From: Polymyxa betae
Taxonomy: Eukaryota; Endomyxa; Phytomyxea; Plasmodiophorida; Plasmodiophoridae
Direction of reading: 5' to 3'
DNA: 64,000 nt
Assembly (NCBI GenBank): GCA_003693705.1
Contig: RBZT01000809.1
Span: 78,378 to 142,377 of the forward strand
Shown here: positions 43,274 through 54,157 of the stretch, one piece after another
How the letters are laid out: every line of letters starts with the position of its first letter
Position numbering within the stretch: position 1 is the first letter of the stretch
Made by a program: the position numbers and the translations under genes
Notes under the pieces: model-generated
What the model was told of the DNA's origin: nothing
What the model saw: only the letters and a program-made list of their open reading frames with translations
The model's database searches: none

Positions 43274-44530
43274 ATGGTGGGCCCTGCACCTACCATCACC
43301 AAGACCAAATCCAATCCCACCAATGTCTCTGTGCAGTTATTGACATGTACGCGACGTAATCGGCAGCTATATTTCCAGGGTTCCGAGGCGTTCGCCGCCA
43401 GGCTGGTTCTGTCGACGTTGAGCACGATCCCGATCACGATTACCGAGATCCGCTCTCTGGAACAGAGCCCTGGTATTACAGGTATGAATGGAGACCGTCT
43501 CTATGATGAAAATATCAACCAGAATCGCAGAATATGAAGTGAGCTTACTTCGTCTGATTGAGAAAGTCACGAACGGATCGCAGATTCAGATCAATACGAC
43601 AGGAACGCAGGTCCGATATCGACCCGGATTCATCACGGGCGGTGACGATCTCGAGCACGATTGTCATCCGTCACGTTCGATCGGTTATTATCTCACAGCG
43701 CTGCTGGCTCTGGCGCCATTCGCCAAGAATCCCATCGCCATCACCCTCCGTGGCGTCTGCAACGACGATCAGGATCGCTCCGTCGACCTGATTCGCACCG
43801 TCACCTTGCCCATGCTGAAATCGTTCGGCGTCGAAGACGGCATCGAGCTGAAGGTGAAGCGGCGAGGCGCGGCACCGCTGGGCGGCGGTGAGGTCGTGTT
43901 CCGCTGCAGCAGCGTGGCCCAGCTCCGGCCGGTCGTACTGACCGACGCCGGCATGATCAAGCGGATCCGTGGCGTGGCGTACACGGCCCGCGTCGCCCCG
44001 ACTCTGGCGAATCGGGTCGTGGACTCGGCCCGGGCCGTACTGAACCACTTCATCCCGGACGTGTGGATTTACACGGACCATTATAAGGGGAAGGAGGCGG
44101 GTCTATCACCCGGCTATGCGCTCTCATTGCTGGCCGAATCCACGACCGGCTGCCTGCTGGGCATAGAGCGACCTGGCCAGGGGCAGCCCGAGGAGCTCGG
44201 CGATACCGTCGCCAAGCTGCTGCTGGAGGAAATCGCCGGCGGCGGCTGCGTGGATTCGTCGTGCCAGCCCTTGGTGCTGCTGTTCATGACGTTGTGCCCG
44301 GATGATGTCTCGAAAGTGAGATTCTCACAGCTGACGCCGATCGCGTAAGATGATGATGATGGAGATTTACAGAGATTGATATCGTTCTGTTTAGGATTCA
44401 ATGGCTCAGGCATCTTCGCGATTTCTTCGGAGTCGTGTTCCGACTTCGCCCGGATCCGGCCAGTAATACGATATTGGTGTCGTGTCGTGGTGTTGCATAT
44501 AGGAATGTCGTAAGAAGAGCATTGGCTTAA
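43274..44530 (+). CDS. RCL1: RNA 3'-phosphate cyclase-like protein RCL1
   Basis: Exons ~43274-43481, 43531-44344 and 44395-44530; introns 49 and 50 nt. The start is the ATG giving MVGPAPTITK; a later start or extra 5' intron is possible because the family normally begins close to RQLYFQGSEAF. Landmarks: FQGSEAFAARLVLSTLS, GTQVRYRPGFITGG, HDCHPSRSIGYYLTALLALA, KVKRRGAAPLGGGEVVF, AYTARVAPTLANRVVDSARA and SPGYALSLLAESTTG. The last exon supplies WLRHLRDFFGVVF and LVSCRGVAYRNVVRR, as expected for Rcl1. Rcl1 binds Bms1 and takes part in early 18S rRNA processing (A2 cleavage). It lacks the catalytic His of true RtcA cyclases, consistent with Rcl1 rather than RTCA. GC content is higher than in neighbours. 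Confidence 0.92.
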
Positions 44531-44970
44531 CTCATTTTAATAATATTTTTTCATTCAATAATATTGTCATTATTATCGTATCACGGGTCTTGCATCAAAA
44601 ATTACCTGCGTCGTTGGCTGGGATTCTGCCACCTTGTAAATCAACATAACTGCTGCTTCTGCTTCGTTTTCGTCAGATTACTTTACCAACAAAATCAAGT
44701 TGGATTGAAAACTGGTCTCTTGCCTGAAATCAGGCCACTTTAGAATTTCTCTGATTCCATTATACACTATTGCTAGCAGTTAGGCAGTTACATCAGATCT
44801 ATCAAAAGCCTTTCTAATATTAAAGCTGTCTATTTCGACAGCAAATTCGCCAACAAGTCGGAAATTAGAAAAACAAACACAAAATTTGTGAAAATTGCGC
44901 TCTTATATAAGGCAGTATCAGAATTCAATCGTTCTTGTTGAGGTGGTGAATTGCCCGAGCGAGACAGCCC
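44531..44970. other. AT-rich spacer
   Basis: About 440 bp between RCL1 and TAF12, AT-rich, with a TATATAAG box at about 44904 that could serve the TAF12 promoter. No supported frame. Confidence 0.4.
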
Positions 44971-45574
44971 ATGGCGTCTCTGCCACAGCTCTCCAAGGCC
45001 ATCGACATGCAGGCACAGTCGATTTTCGATCTGCACCGGCGCGCCATTCTCCAGGTCGGTCTTGTCGGGCTGGGTTATCACCAACTAAGTTCTGGCAGCC
45101 CGCCCAGAAAGGCAGCGAAATTTTGTCGATCGATAGGTTGAAGGAGCTCGTTAAGAACATCGATCCGAATGAAGAGTTGGATCCGGAAGTTGGAAGTGTA
45201 CATTACGTTTGGATCTTGGCTGCCTCTCAACGCCAATAACACCAATGTCCAGGTCCTGCTTCAGATCGCAGACGAATTCGTAGATAATGTCGCCACGTTC
45301 GCCTGCGCTATCGCTAAGCATCGGAAGTCGGCGACTTTAGATGCAAAAGATGTCCAGCTTTATTTAGGTTGCTAGCTGCTATGTTGACGTGATTCAATTC
45401 TCTTAAGTCGGTTCAGATCACAGCTGGAATATACGCATTCCAGGTTTTACATCGGGATTCATACATCCATTACGATTAGAGACGCAGAGAAGTAAAACGG
45501 CCCAGATGAGGAAGATGGCCGTCCAGAACTCGATCAGCAATCCTCGTAAGCGTAAGACTCCACCCCAGCCTTAA
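44971..45574 (+). CDS. TAF12: TFIID subunit TAF12 (histone-fold)
   Basis: Exons 44971-45054, 45090-45197, 45253-45367 and 45417-45574; introns 35, 55 and 49 nt. The histone-fold sequence is clear: RLKELVKNIDPNEELDPEVG, then VLLQIADEFVDNVATFACAI, AKHRKSATLDAKDVQLYLD and HSWNIRIPGF. This matches TAF12 (LARHRKSSTLEVKDVQLHLE and the W-N-x-x-IPGF ending). TAF12 pairs with TAF4 in TFIID and with ADA1 in SAGA. The protein has ~154 residues with a short N terminus and a basic C-terminal extension (NPRKRKTPPQP). The first intron would be one of the shortest in the window. Confidence 0.93.
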
Positions 45575-45833
45575 TCCGCATCGAAATTTGAGTATGTATT
45601 TTTTGTTGTTCTCCTGCAAACGACAATCTTTCATCTAATTAGTAAATAATAGCTTCTTCTGATTTGCTTAACTTGTGGCCTCGGATGTTTTCTTATTACA
45701 ATTGCTGGAAATTTAAGTAACATCCTTTACGAAGCACAAAACAAAACGCTGATTTAAGACATATATGCAGATTATATTTATTAACAGGACAATTATATAC
45801 AATACGTTGTTAACCAGCTATAATATAATTAAT

Positions 45834-47747
45834 TTAGGGGAGCGGAGATGGGAAGTGAACCGGAAGGCTCTGATAGAACTTGTTGCCTCCACCCGTCTTC
45901 ATTTTGTTGACCGTATTTAAGTTTGACAATGACGGCATAAAATTGACATGAGGTGAAAAGGCACCGCTTGGATAAACATTTCCGGCATTAGCTAATCTTG
46001 GGTTCGACATGACTGGTAGAGTCATTGGACCCCTTGATTGACTGTAAGCAGTAATGCATGACCGGCACAAAAGGTAACGATCGTGACCCATCATACCAGC
46101 AACATTAGTATTGCATACTCGAATTGAACCGGTACCCGTCGCTTCGCAGGGAAATAATTGCTGTTCTGGCCTCTTGCAAGTTGCACATTGTAGAGAAGGG
46201 CCATTTAGCTTCAATAATGGCGGAACATTGTACGCTACCAGATTGCTCTTGGAAGTCGGAGTTCCAACAACAGCAGGAATCGCAGGCGAAGAATCTAGGC
46301 CGTTGTCAGACGTTCTAGATTTCTTGGACCTCCTACTGGCAAACTTCTGAACAGTGATATCTCTCATGTCTTTTCGAAAGAACATTCTCTGCTCAAACGA
46401 TTGCAGGAATTCTTGGTAGTACCGTTTAAGGCGATACGAAGCATCGGTAACTGTGGGCGAGTAATTCGGTAGTGTCCTGAATATTCGAGCCCATGTTCCT
46501 TCAATGGCCACGACAGTGTCAAAACCACCTCTTTGAGTTACTTCACGGTACAGATGGTAAAGATCCAAATCTTTGCCACCGAGCGTGGGATTACGAAGCA
46601 TCGGACATGAGATCTCCTTCAGGAAAGTCTTCAGCTGGGCGTAAAAGTCCTGTTTCTGGGCATCGTAATCACCGTCACCTGGCTTCATCTCTGGAAGGGT
46701 CTCACTGGGCATTAGCTCTTCTTCTTCAACATCGCATGATGACCTCTCCAGATCCCACCGGTTTAACTTGCAAGTCCATTTCCCTTTTAGATCGTCCAAG
46801 GGAACATCTTTCGGCAGACGGCGCCACTTCAAGCAACGAGGATTATCACACTGAGCCCAGTCGTACTCTATTACAGACTGTTCACTGCCTTCTCGACCAT
46901 CACCGTTGCTTAGAATGGTTTTTCGCATATTCGGCAAACTGGCATAAGAAGCTGCAATGGCAGCTGCCCGTTCAGTTCGTATGGCTTTCGGCCTTCTTCG
47001 TTTAACTTTGCCATCAGCATCATCTTGACTGGATCCATCGCCAGAACAGCTATTGTTGGAACCGCTCCCAGCCTCGTTGGCTAAACTTATAGATTCAGCT
47101 GCAGTTTCAGCAAAAAATGTCATCTTGTTGGTGCTGTCTTGTGAAGCGGGAGAGAAAGTAGGGGATGATTGAAGATTTAACGACGAGACATGCTCAGCGG
47201 CTTTTAGAATTAAGGATGAAAAGTCCAGGCTTTCATCTCGGTCATCAGCGCCTTCATAGGTCATGTCGCTTTCAGTATCGTCTTCCAATGCGGCAACAGA
47301 GGAAGCAATTATATCGATACCTTTCGCTGCAGCATCTGGACCTCCATTCTGGTTGCTTGGTGTCAGACGTTTAAAGGCACCGCCAATAGAAAAGGCAGGC
47401 CGTTCACGACAAGATCGACATTTAAATGAGCCGGGTCCTTGCAACAATGCATCATGTGAAGTGCCGCTTTTCAATTCGCACTGCCGATGGACAAATCGAC
47501 GACAAGCGTAGCAAGAGATCCAGGAAGAGGTCGGGCGGACCGGATCCGAGTAGATCTGGTCGCAGTGCTGGCACATTCGTTGCTGATCGAAATTGTCAGC
47601 GCATTGCCGGCACAAATAGGCGGGATCGCCGAACAGGACTCGAACAGCATCAGGACCACCGCTCGCCCTGTGACACCCCCTGTTGGAGCACCAGGCTGGG
47701 GCATTGGGTGTCTCGTCACTGGCCGTTCTTTCATCGCCGGCGACCAT
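45834..47747 (-). CDS. CW-type zinc finger plus ARID chromatin protein, 637 aa
   Basis: Intronless 637-codon gene. Residues ~18-120 hold an N-terminal cluster of Cys pairs (WCSNRGC, CRQC, CQHC, CYACRRFVHRQC, CRSC) like a PHD/RING-type zinc domain. Residues ~294-345 are a CW domain (YDWAQCDNPRCLKWRRLP, KWTCKLN, C), which reads methylated H3K4. Residues ~362-455 are an ARID/BRIGHT DNA-binding domain (FYAQLKTFLKEISCPMLRNP, GKDLDLYHLYREVTQRGGFD, SYRLKRYYQEFL). Near residue 515 lies another zinc pair (LQCATCKRPEQQLFPC). The domain set (zinc module, CW, ARID) points to a nuclear chromatin reader recruited to promoters. The particular combination is unusual as far as I know. Confidence 0.88.
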   Translation of the reverse strand: MVAGDERTASDETPNAPAWCSNRGCHRASGGPDAVRVLFGDPAYLCRQCADNFDQQRMCQHCDQIYSDPVRPTSSWISCYACRRFVHRQCELKSGTSHDALLQGPGSFKCRSCRERPAFSIGGAFKRLTPSNQNGGPDAAAKGIDIIASSVAALEDDTESDMTYEGADDRDESLDFSSLILKAAEHVSSLNLQSSPTFSPASQDSTNKMTFFAETAAESISLANEAGSGSNNSCSGDGSSQDDADGKVKRRRPKAIRTERAAAIAASYASLPNMRKTILSNGDGREGSEQSVIEYDWAQCDNPRCLKWRRLPKDVPLDDLKGKWTCKLNRWDLERSSCDVEEEELMPSETLPEMKPGDGDYDAQKQDFYAQLKTFLKEISCPMLRNPTLGGKDLDLYHLYREVTQRGGFDTVVAIEGTWARIFRTLPNYSPTVTDASYRLKRYYQEFLQSFEQRMFFRKDMRDITVQKFASRRSKKSRTSDNGLDSSPAIPAVVGTPTSKSNLVAYNVPPLLKLNGPSLQCATCKRPEQQLFPCEATGTGSIRVCNTNVAGMMGHDRYLLCRSCITAYSQSRGPMTLPVMSNPRLANAGNVYPSGAFSPHVNFMPSLSNLNTVNKMKTGGGNKFYQSLPVHFPSPLP

Positions 47748-48850
47748 CTCGTCGACGACAATGTGAGATTTGAAATGAAGTTGGAGGTTGTGGTGGCACC
47801 CTAGGCGATGACTGGGAAGGAGGCTGCAGATATCTCAGTCTCACTATGGTCCACCCTTCTAGAGGCGCCTGAGGGGAATATCGTTTCTCGAGTCGCCTTA
47901 CACAACAAAGGCTGGGGTGGTGGGACGAGTCGCCTTACACAACAAAGGCTGGGGTGGTGGGCTGCTGCAAATGCGACAGAACATTGGCCCCGCCCCATCC
48001 ATCAGTCCGTCACACGCGCCTGACATGACCTTCCACTTAGGGATATGTTACGGTCGAGGGGCAGAAATGGCTGCGAATGACAAGGCTGCGCCTACGTAAT
48101 GTCCTGCCATGTTCGGCATGACGATTATGTTGAGACTTGGGAGCCGCAGCCAGCCGGCGTGGCCAGATAATGGGTCGAGCCCCTCTGCCCCATTAATTTC
48201 TAGCCTTTGGGCCTTTATGGAAGTATGGCGTCCGTAGCAATTCTGTCATCGCAACTTCATTTTTCCTGCATCGACTGAGATTTGAAGCCATGATTCCTGA
48301 TTACTTTTTTTGCGTAAGAATGTAAATGTTGCAATGCCGGCACAACACCATTTCATAGCGAGTTGTTTCCACCGATGGATTTTTGAAGATATTCTGTAAA
48401 TAGCGGCGTGAAGAAGGATGATAGTTTGTGATTCTCATGGCGAAAAATGAACAAACCTATAAAATTCTTTATCTAGACTGCGAATTCTGGAATTGTGGTT
48501 TGGTATCGGGTGATTTTTCAGCATTCCAGATACGATGAGCTCACAGAAGATCAAAATTCAGCCAGTGCCATGGAGCTAATGAAACTGACTCCTCGAAACT
48601 TCTTGATAGCAAAGCTATTTACCTACCCTGTACCAGACTCAGTCGTACATCACATAATGGGGCTATACTGTGACATCTGACTTTGATTTTAGAAGAGCTT
48701 CTGTTAGCGTCTTCTTTAAATTTTTGTGCGAAGTCGTGTTATTGCAAACTGTAAAAATTCAAATTCCAATCTATATCGCCGAGCTTTCACGAGATAATGC
48801 CAAACTACCAGCCAAAATAGATTTCTAATTAGCCGCTTTTCCATCAATCA
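47748..48850. other. 1.1-kb spacer with a 37-bp tandem duplication
   Basis: No supported gene. Near the CW/ARID start a 37-bp unit beginning CGAGTCGCCTTACAC is repeated twice in tandem (47889-47925 and 47926-47961). The rest is GC-rich promoter-like DNA (GGCCCCGCCCC at about 47985) grading into AT-rich sequence. Confidence 0.5.
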
Positions 48851-49457
48851 ATGAGCTCGACTATATCGCGATCGACCCAGAAACATCCGATAGCAACTTC
48901 CATCATGTCGTCATCGTCGTCGCGATTCCGCTTGCAGTTGACGCCAGACCAGGTCGCCGCAGCCGAGCAGCTGGTCACCAGCTATGCAGATTTCTGGTCG
49001 CACGTCCGCTTCCGGTTGGGTACTGCATCGCCACCTTTCGCCTGGAGCGAGATAGAGACCGACCTCTACGCCGCCGCCTACGACGTTGTCAGATACAGCT
49101 GACGCCCTTTAAGCGACGACATCATCATTGATTTCAGGTTCGAATACAATCATATCTGGATATTCGCGAGCCGTCCTTCAAGATGCGTTTGGTGGGTGGC
49201 AACGCTCGCGCCTATCTGCATACGTTGAAAGCGTTGCCGACGGATCGACGGGCGTTCATTCGCGGTACAAACTTGAGCAGTATACCTACCTGGTAATAAA
49301 TTATAATGCAGAAATATGCCTGGCCAGCTTTCAAGATGGAGCCGGCCACTATATCGAATCGACGGAAGAGGAACTCGGCGATTTTCTCGCCGAGTTGCAG
49401 AGGCTGAAAGACTCAGTGCGACGCCGTCCCCATCCCGAGATCCGACCCGAATCATAG
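48851..49457 (+). CDS. Uncharacterised three-exon protein, ~169 aa
   Basis: Exons 48851-49087, 49138-49264 and 49312-49457; introns 50 and 47 nt; frames join perfectly. The product begins with a Ser-rich stretch (IMSSSSSRFRLQLTPDQVAA) and continues as a helical domain: LVTSYADFWSHVRFRLGTAS, then IREPSFKMRLVGGNARAYLH, then IESTEEELGDFLAELQRLKD, with a basic C terminus. A second ATG at 48905 could be the true start. I do not recognise the family. The clean splicing argues strongly that it is real. A subunit of a larger complex is possible. Confidence 0.65.
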
Positions 49458-49590
49458 GCGGTATTTGGAACATAGAATAATACATAAATAAGAACATTTG
49501 CTTATTGGGTTATTTGGAATTGTAGGTTAGTCGATGACGACCGCAGTGAATAAAGAAGGCTCTGGAAGCGGCCAGCAAAGGCTGGTGCCA

Positions 49591-50977
49591 TTATTTAGGT
49601 AGAGCGGAAGTCTGAGAGCTGAACGCGGAAGTGATCGATTTCAGCTTCTGGAGCGCCTCCTCGGTCTGCACCGGCGTATATTTGGCCCGGACGTCATAAT
49701 GGGTGAGGATCTCGGCGATCACTTCGAATACCTGAGCAGCACTAAGCGTCAGCAACCCGCAGAATGTGCTTTGGGACCCATCGACCTGATCCATCTTGAT
49801 CCGTAACTTCTGGCTCCATTCGCGAATATCTTTCTCATGGAAATTGCAGGCCATCTGAATACAGGCCACAGCGATCACCTACAAACCGATGTCAGAATGA
49901 TAGCGAATTCTGCAACTTTTTCGGCAAGAAAGATTGAGAAATGTTTCTCAGAACAAAATCGGCTGCAAATTGAAATTCGTCTTCATACATAGGGCGGATA
50001 CAGGAGCATAACATCAGTCGCATACGAATCGTTGGCGATCGCCCAGGCAGTCGGCAGGATATCCGTTATCCCAATCATCGATAGATACCTAGGAGCAATT
50101 CGTGTCAGCAAAGGCAGCCTGGACCAATATCGACATACTGGGTAATAGGCCGGTATGGATGAAAGACGATCAGGTCGAATCGGAGCAGTTCCAGAGCGAA
50201 AAATTCGCACTCGAACAGATGTTTGGCGGTGTATGGAAAGGACGGGACGACCTCAACGGCAGCATTGATCATGACGTTGGCGTGAACGCCACACTCTTCG
50301 ACCTGCGAATATGTCACCGATGTCGAATTGATGAATGGATTCGGCAGCGAACTTTGGCGGAAAGAAAGAGCATAGTGGTGGCAATCAAGAACGGGTCGAA
50401 CTCTATGAAACTTTGCCTGGTGACAGAGGTTAGGGAGGCTTTTTTGATGGAGACAACAGGCCAACTCGAGATAGAATCGCTTGAAATAAACGATAGAGGT
50501 AGAAATAATACGCTGGCGTAGGTTTAAGTGCTTGTTGGTTCCCAATGATGTTATGACTAACCAAAAAGAATATTATTGAAGCTGCTGGAAAACTGTTACT
50601 GACAACAAACGCGCTCAAAGAATCGGAAAACTGTTGAAAAATTGGAATCGATCAAAATAGAAATGATTGTAGGTCTGTTATATTGGAAAGGGATAGACAG
50701 AGGACGCCGAGCATCTCTTTTAGAATGGAAACACGTAAAACTAACGTTTGCAACAGTGAAAACCAAAGATTGAACAGTGTTAAGCGAAGTCGAAAGTAGG
50801 AAGGAGGTGTGTGTATGTATGAGAGGAAGAATTACAATCGGAAAAATAGAGACGAAGATGGGCGAGCTCTTCAGCCGATAACACGTCACGATCGTGGGCA
50901 TTGGATTTATCGATCTCCTTCTTGCTCGACAATATCCAATGGTTGCAGTGGCTGGACAACCAGAAATTCGACGCCAT
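49591..50977 (-). CDS. CCNC: Cyclin C homologue (Mediator kinase module)
   Basis: Exons start 50977 (MASNFWLSSHCNHWILSSKK), then 50556, with later exons encoding QSFIEFDPFLIATTMLFLSA; VEECGVHANVMINAAVEVVP; FPYTAKHLFECEFFALELLR then FDLIVFHPYRPITQYVD; ITDILPTAWAIANDSYATDV; and finally IAVACIQMACNFHEKDIREW from 49878 to the stop at 49591. These follow cyclin C closely (NFWQSSH, LRQRVIATATVYFKRFY, ECEFYLLE, HPYRPL-QYV, AWRIVNDTYRTD, IALACLHVA-KD). Cyclin C activates CDK8 in the Mediator kinase module. The first intron is long for this genome (279 nt). The junction after TQYVD (about 50120-50066) does not fit a simple GT-AG intron in phase and may hide an error or unusual splice. Confidence 0.9.
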
Positions 50978-51697
50978 CGACAGGCGCTGTTTAGGCTGCC
51001 CGGCTGCAGGGCACGACGAATCCACCGACCGACGACAATCACTACGCAGTCGCTTCGCAGGGCGATAGCATCGTGAGATCGCACAATGCAAATGTGCGAC
51101 TTTCTACGAACTGTTTTGTTGTATGGACTGTATTGTCCCTATTCAATATAAAGCGAAAAGTTGAGCCACTTCCACGTCTCCACTTTAAACTGGATTTTTA
51201 TGTCTTGCTAATTCGGACAGAGAAGTCCAGCTTCCGGATGTTGGTCAGAAAGCGCATCTATCATCGTTGAGCATGGGTGAATACTGCTGATTAAAAGAAT
51301 TGATACAATTTATGCATGTTCATTTATTTTCTATACAGAGCTGGCCGTGCTCTGTAGCAAATGCAAACACGGTTCCGATTCGGTTGTCGACCACTCAAAA
51401 CGCTCACATGAGCTCTCGCAATCGTCCCCGGGAATCACATCGTCGTTTGCCGCTTCAAGTACTATAATCGCAAACGCACCAGCAAGGCCGACATGTTGGC
51501 GATCGATTGCAGATGACAAGGAAGGTATTAAGGAGAAGGCTGCGCCTTGTCAGCGATAGAGCGCATTTCGAGATTGTTCGGTAACGTTGGTCTGTGACCT
51601 ATCCAAGTCCTTTTACCCGTCCAATCGGGTTGCTGCAGCTGCCAGCCGCTTTCGCCTCTGCCTCCTTCCCCTTCATTCCCATTTGATTAGCCTGACA
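50978..51697. other. Spacer between divergent cyclin C and YME1-type genes
   Basis: About 720 bp with no supported frame; holds the 5' flanks of both genes. The sequence before 51698 stays open for ~37 codons in the protease frame but without an ATG, so it is probably 5' UTR. Confidence 0.35.
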
Positions 51698-53903
51698 ATG
51701 CTCACCATGAGGGCGGCCGTTATGGCGCGGTATCGCCGTCGTCTGTCCGAAGTTGCTGGCAGCTCACTTAGGGTGCTGGAAACTGCGGCCAATGCACAAC
51801 CTGGCGATGCGAGGCGGCAGTTGGACTTTATTCGTGCTTTGGGAAGGCAGTATCCTAATGTCATTGTTCAACGGGTCGAATCTGGGAACTTTGCTGGATC
51901 CCCTGAAATCGCATCCGAATATGTGAAAGCACTGGGTCAATTGGGTCGGATAGAGTCGGCGTCTGCTGACCAGATCAGCAGGGCATTTGGCTCTGTATCT
52001 ACTAGCTCTGCACCCAGTAATGTTGCTGCCATTTCCAGATTGCTCGCAAACAACTCCTCCTCTGCACCTTTGCAAGTAGCAATAGCCGGGGAGGGGGCCA
52101 AATCTCAGTTCTGGAAGACCGTCCGATCTTTGGGAGGAATGTTTCTGTTCATTACTGGCATCGGGGCTATTATGGATTCTGCTGGAGGGCTAACCGGCCG
52201 CTCGCAAATGTTCAATGAAGTGCAACCAGCCTCAGTTTCAGACAAAACATTCGCTGATATCAAAGGGGCCCAAGAGGCAAAAGAAGAGCTGAATGAGATT
52301 GTGGATTTTCTGAAGGACCCTTCCCGGTTTACTCGTCTTGGTGGGAAGTTACCCAAAGGAGTTCTCTTAATGGGTGTTCCAGGGACGGGAAAAACATTAC
52401 TAGCTAGAGCTGTTGCCGGGGAGGCGGGCGTTCCTTTTTTCTATTGCAGCGGTTCTGAATTTGAAGAAATGTATGTCGGTGTTGGTGCGAGGCGTGTCAG
52501 AGAACTGTTCAATGCTGCTAAGAAAGCTGGACCATGCATAATTTTCATCGACGAAGTAAATTTTTCGATTCCGCGACCATTATCCAGTCTGAACATCATT
52601 TCAGATCGATGCTATTGGAGGAACTCGTTCCCTAAAGGATCATCAAGCGATGAGAATGACCCTCAACCAGCTGCTTGTTGAACTTGACGGGTACTGATCT
52701 TTCCATTGAATGATTATCCTCAAACGGTTCTGTTAGTTTCAATCCTAACGATGGCATTATTGTCATTGGTGCAACAAACTTTCCCGAATTACTGGACAAA
52801 GCTCTGGTACGACCTGGTCGATTTGATCGCCAAGTTGTCGTTCCATTGCCCGATCTTCACGGTCGAAAAGAAATTCTCGACCTCTACATCTCTAAAGTAA
52901 AATGCGCCCCTGACGTCAATACCGTTATTCTGGCTCGAGGAACTCCCGGTTGCAGTGGTGCACAATTGTTTAATGTAGGTCATGACTTTTGCTTTCTTTA
53001 AAAATACTGAGCTATATCAGATGGTAAATATGGCGGCTATTCGCGCTTCCCAGTCCAACAACGATGTACGAATGCGTCGGTTGTCAGGGTTTTCTGTTTA
53101 ATTACGTTTAGGTTGTGAGGATGAGCGACTTTGAATGGGCCAAAGATAAGATTTTGATGGGTGCTGAGAGAAAATCTACAATCGTGGCTGATGCAGACAG
53201 GAAACTTACTGCCTACCATGAGGTGGCATTTTTTTTTGACGAAGCGAAGTGACCTAATCCTGAATTCGTCTGTAGGGTGGACATGCTTTGGTTGCTCTCT
53301 TTACTGAAGGAGCTCATCCGATACACAAAGCGACGATCATGCCGCGTGGACAAGCTTTGGGTATGGTTCATCTGATGCCTGAGGATGACCAGTATTCTGT
53401 ATCTCGTAAGCAATTGCTTGCCCAGCTTGATGTTTGCATGGGCGGCCGGGTTGCTGAAGAGTTGATTTTCGGTCCCGACAATGTTACAACCGTAAAGTAT
53501 TTCAACTTTGTATTCGCACGGATCTCATCATTGATTGAAGGGTGCCTCCTCTGATCTGAAATCGGCAACTTCCATTGCCACCAACATGGTGACGAGATGG
53601 GGGATGAGCGACAAAGTTGGCCCAATTGATCACGATGAGAGGAGTATGAAGGATATCAGCCCAGATACAAGAAAGATAATTGACTCAGAGATCCGAGTCA
53701 TTCTTGATGTATGTCCTTGTGCATTGTATACTAGCATTGAAATAATGTGGATAAAGGCGAGCAAAACTCGGGCAGCTAACTTAATCTCATCTCGTCGCGG
53801 GGAATTAGAACGCATTGCTAAGGCATTGCTCGAGTATGAGACTTTATCATTAGATGAGATTAGGCTGGTTATTCAGGGGAAGAAGCTTCAACGGGACTTT
53901 TAA
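51698..53903 (+). CDS. YME1: Mitochondrial i-AAA protease (YME1/FtsH family)
   Basis: Eight exons: 51698-52555, 52605-52690, 52737-52974, 53021-53065, 53112-53222, 53276-53491, 53541-53708 and 53757-53903; introns 46-53 nt; ~622 aa. The N terminus is a typical basic mitochondrial presequence ([16 protein letters not shown]), then one transmembrane helix ([16 protein letters not shown]). AAA module: [20 protein letters not shown], Walker A GVPGTGKT, aromatic pore loop [14 protein letters not shown], Walker B CIIFIDE and the second region of homology (VRPGRFDR). Metalloprotease: HEGGH, formed across an intron that cuts it after HE. It forms a hexamer facing the intermembrane space that degrades misfolded inner-membrane proteins. 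One TM and the YVG pore loop favour i-AAA over m-AAA. The Walker A has V where most relatives have P (GPPGTGKT). Confidence 0.95.
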
Positions 53904-54157
53904 TGTAATGCATATAAAATACATATAAACATTTCTCCATTCGTTGAATCGGCTTGGTTAGAGAACATGTTCTGGTAACTGACATGGTCCTTGTGCTGAC
54001 ATTTTGGAGAATTATCCAGATAAATCGTCATAACTCGTCAAAATTGTTTAACCCATGTTCACGTGCCGGGATTAATCGTAGTGGTACTCGATCTTCAAAC
54101 GATAGAAGGCAGGTTACGATTGTAGTTGGATTAGATTGGGTATCAAAGAACAGTTTC

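Noticed and set aside
43671-44081. 136-codon minus-strand frame antisense to RCL1
   Set aside because: It is a mirror frame of the GC-rich RCL1 coding strand; no domain and no splice support.
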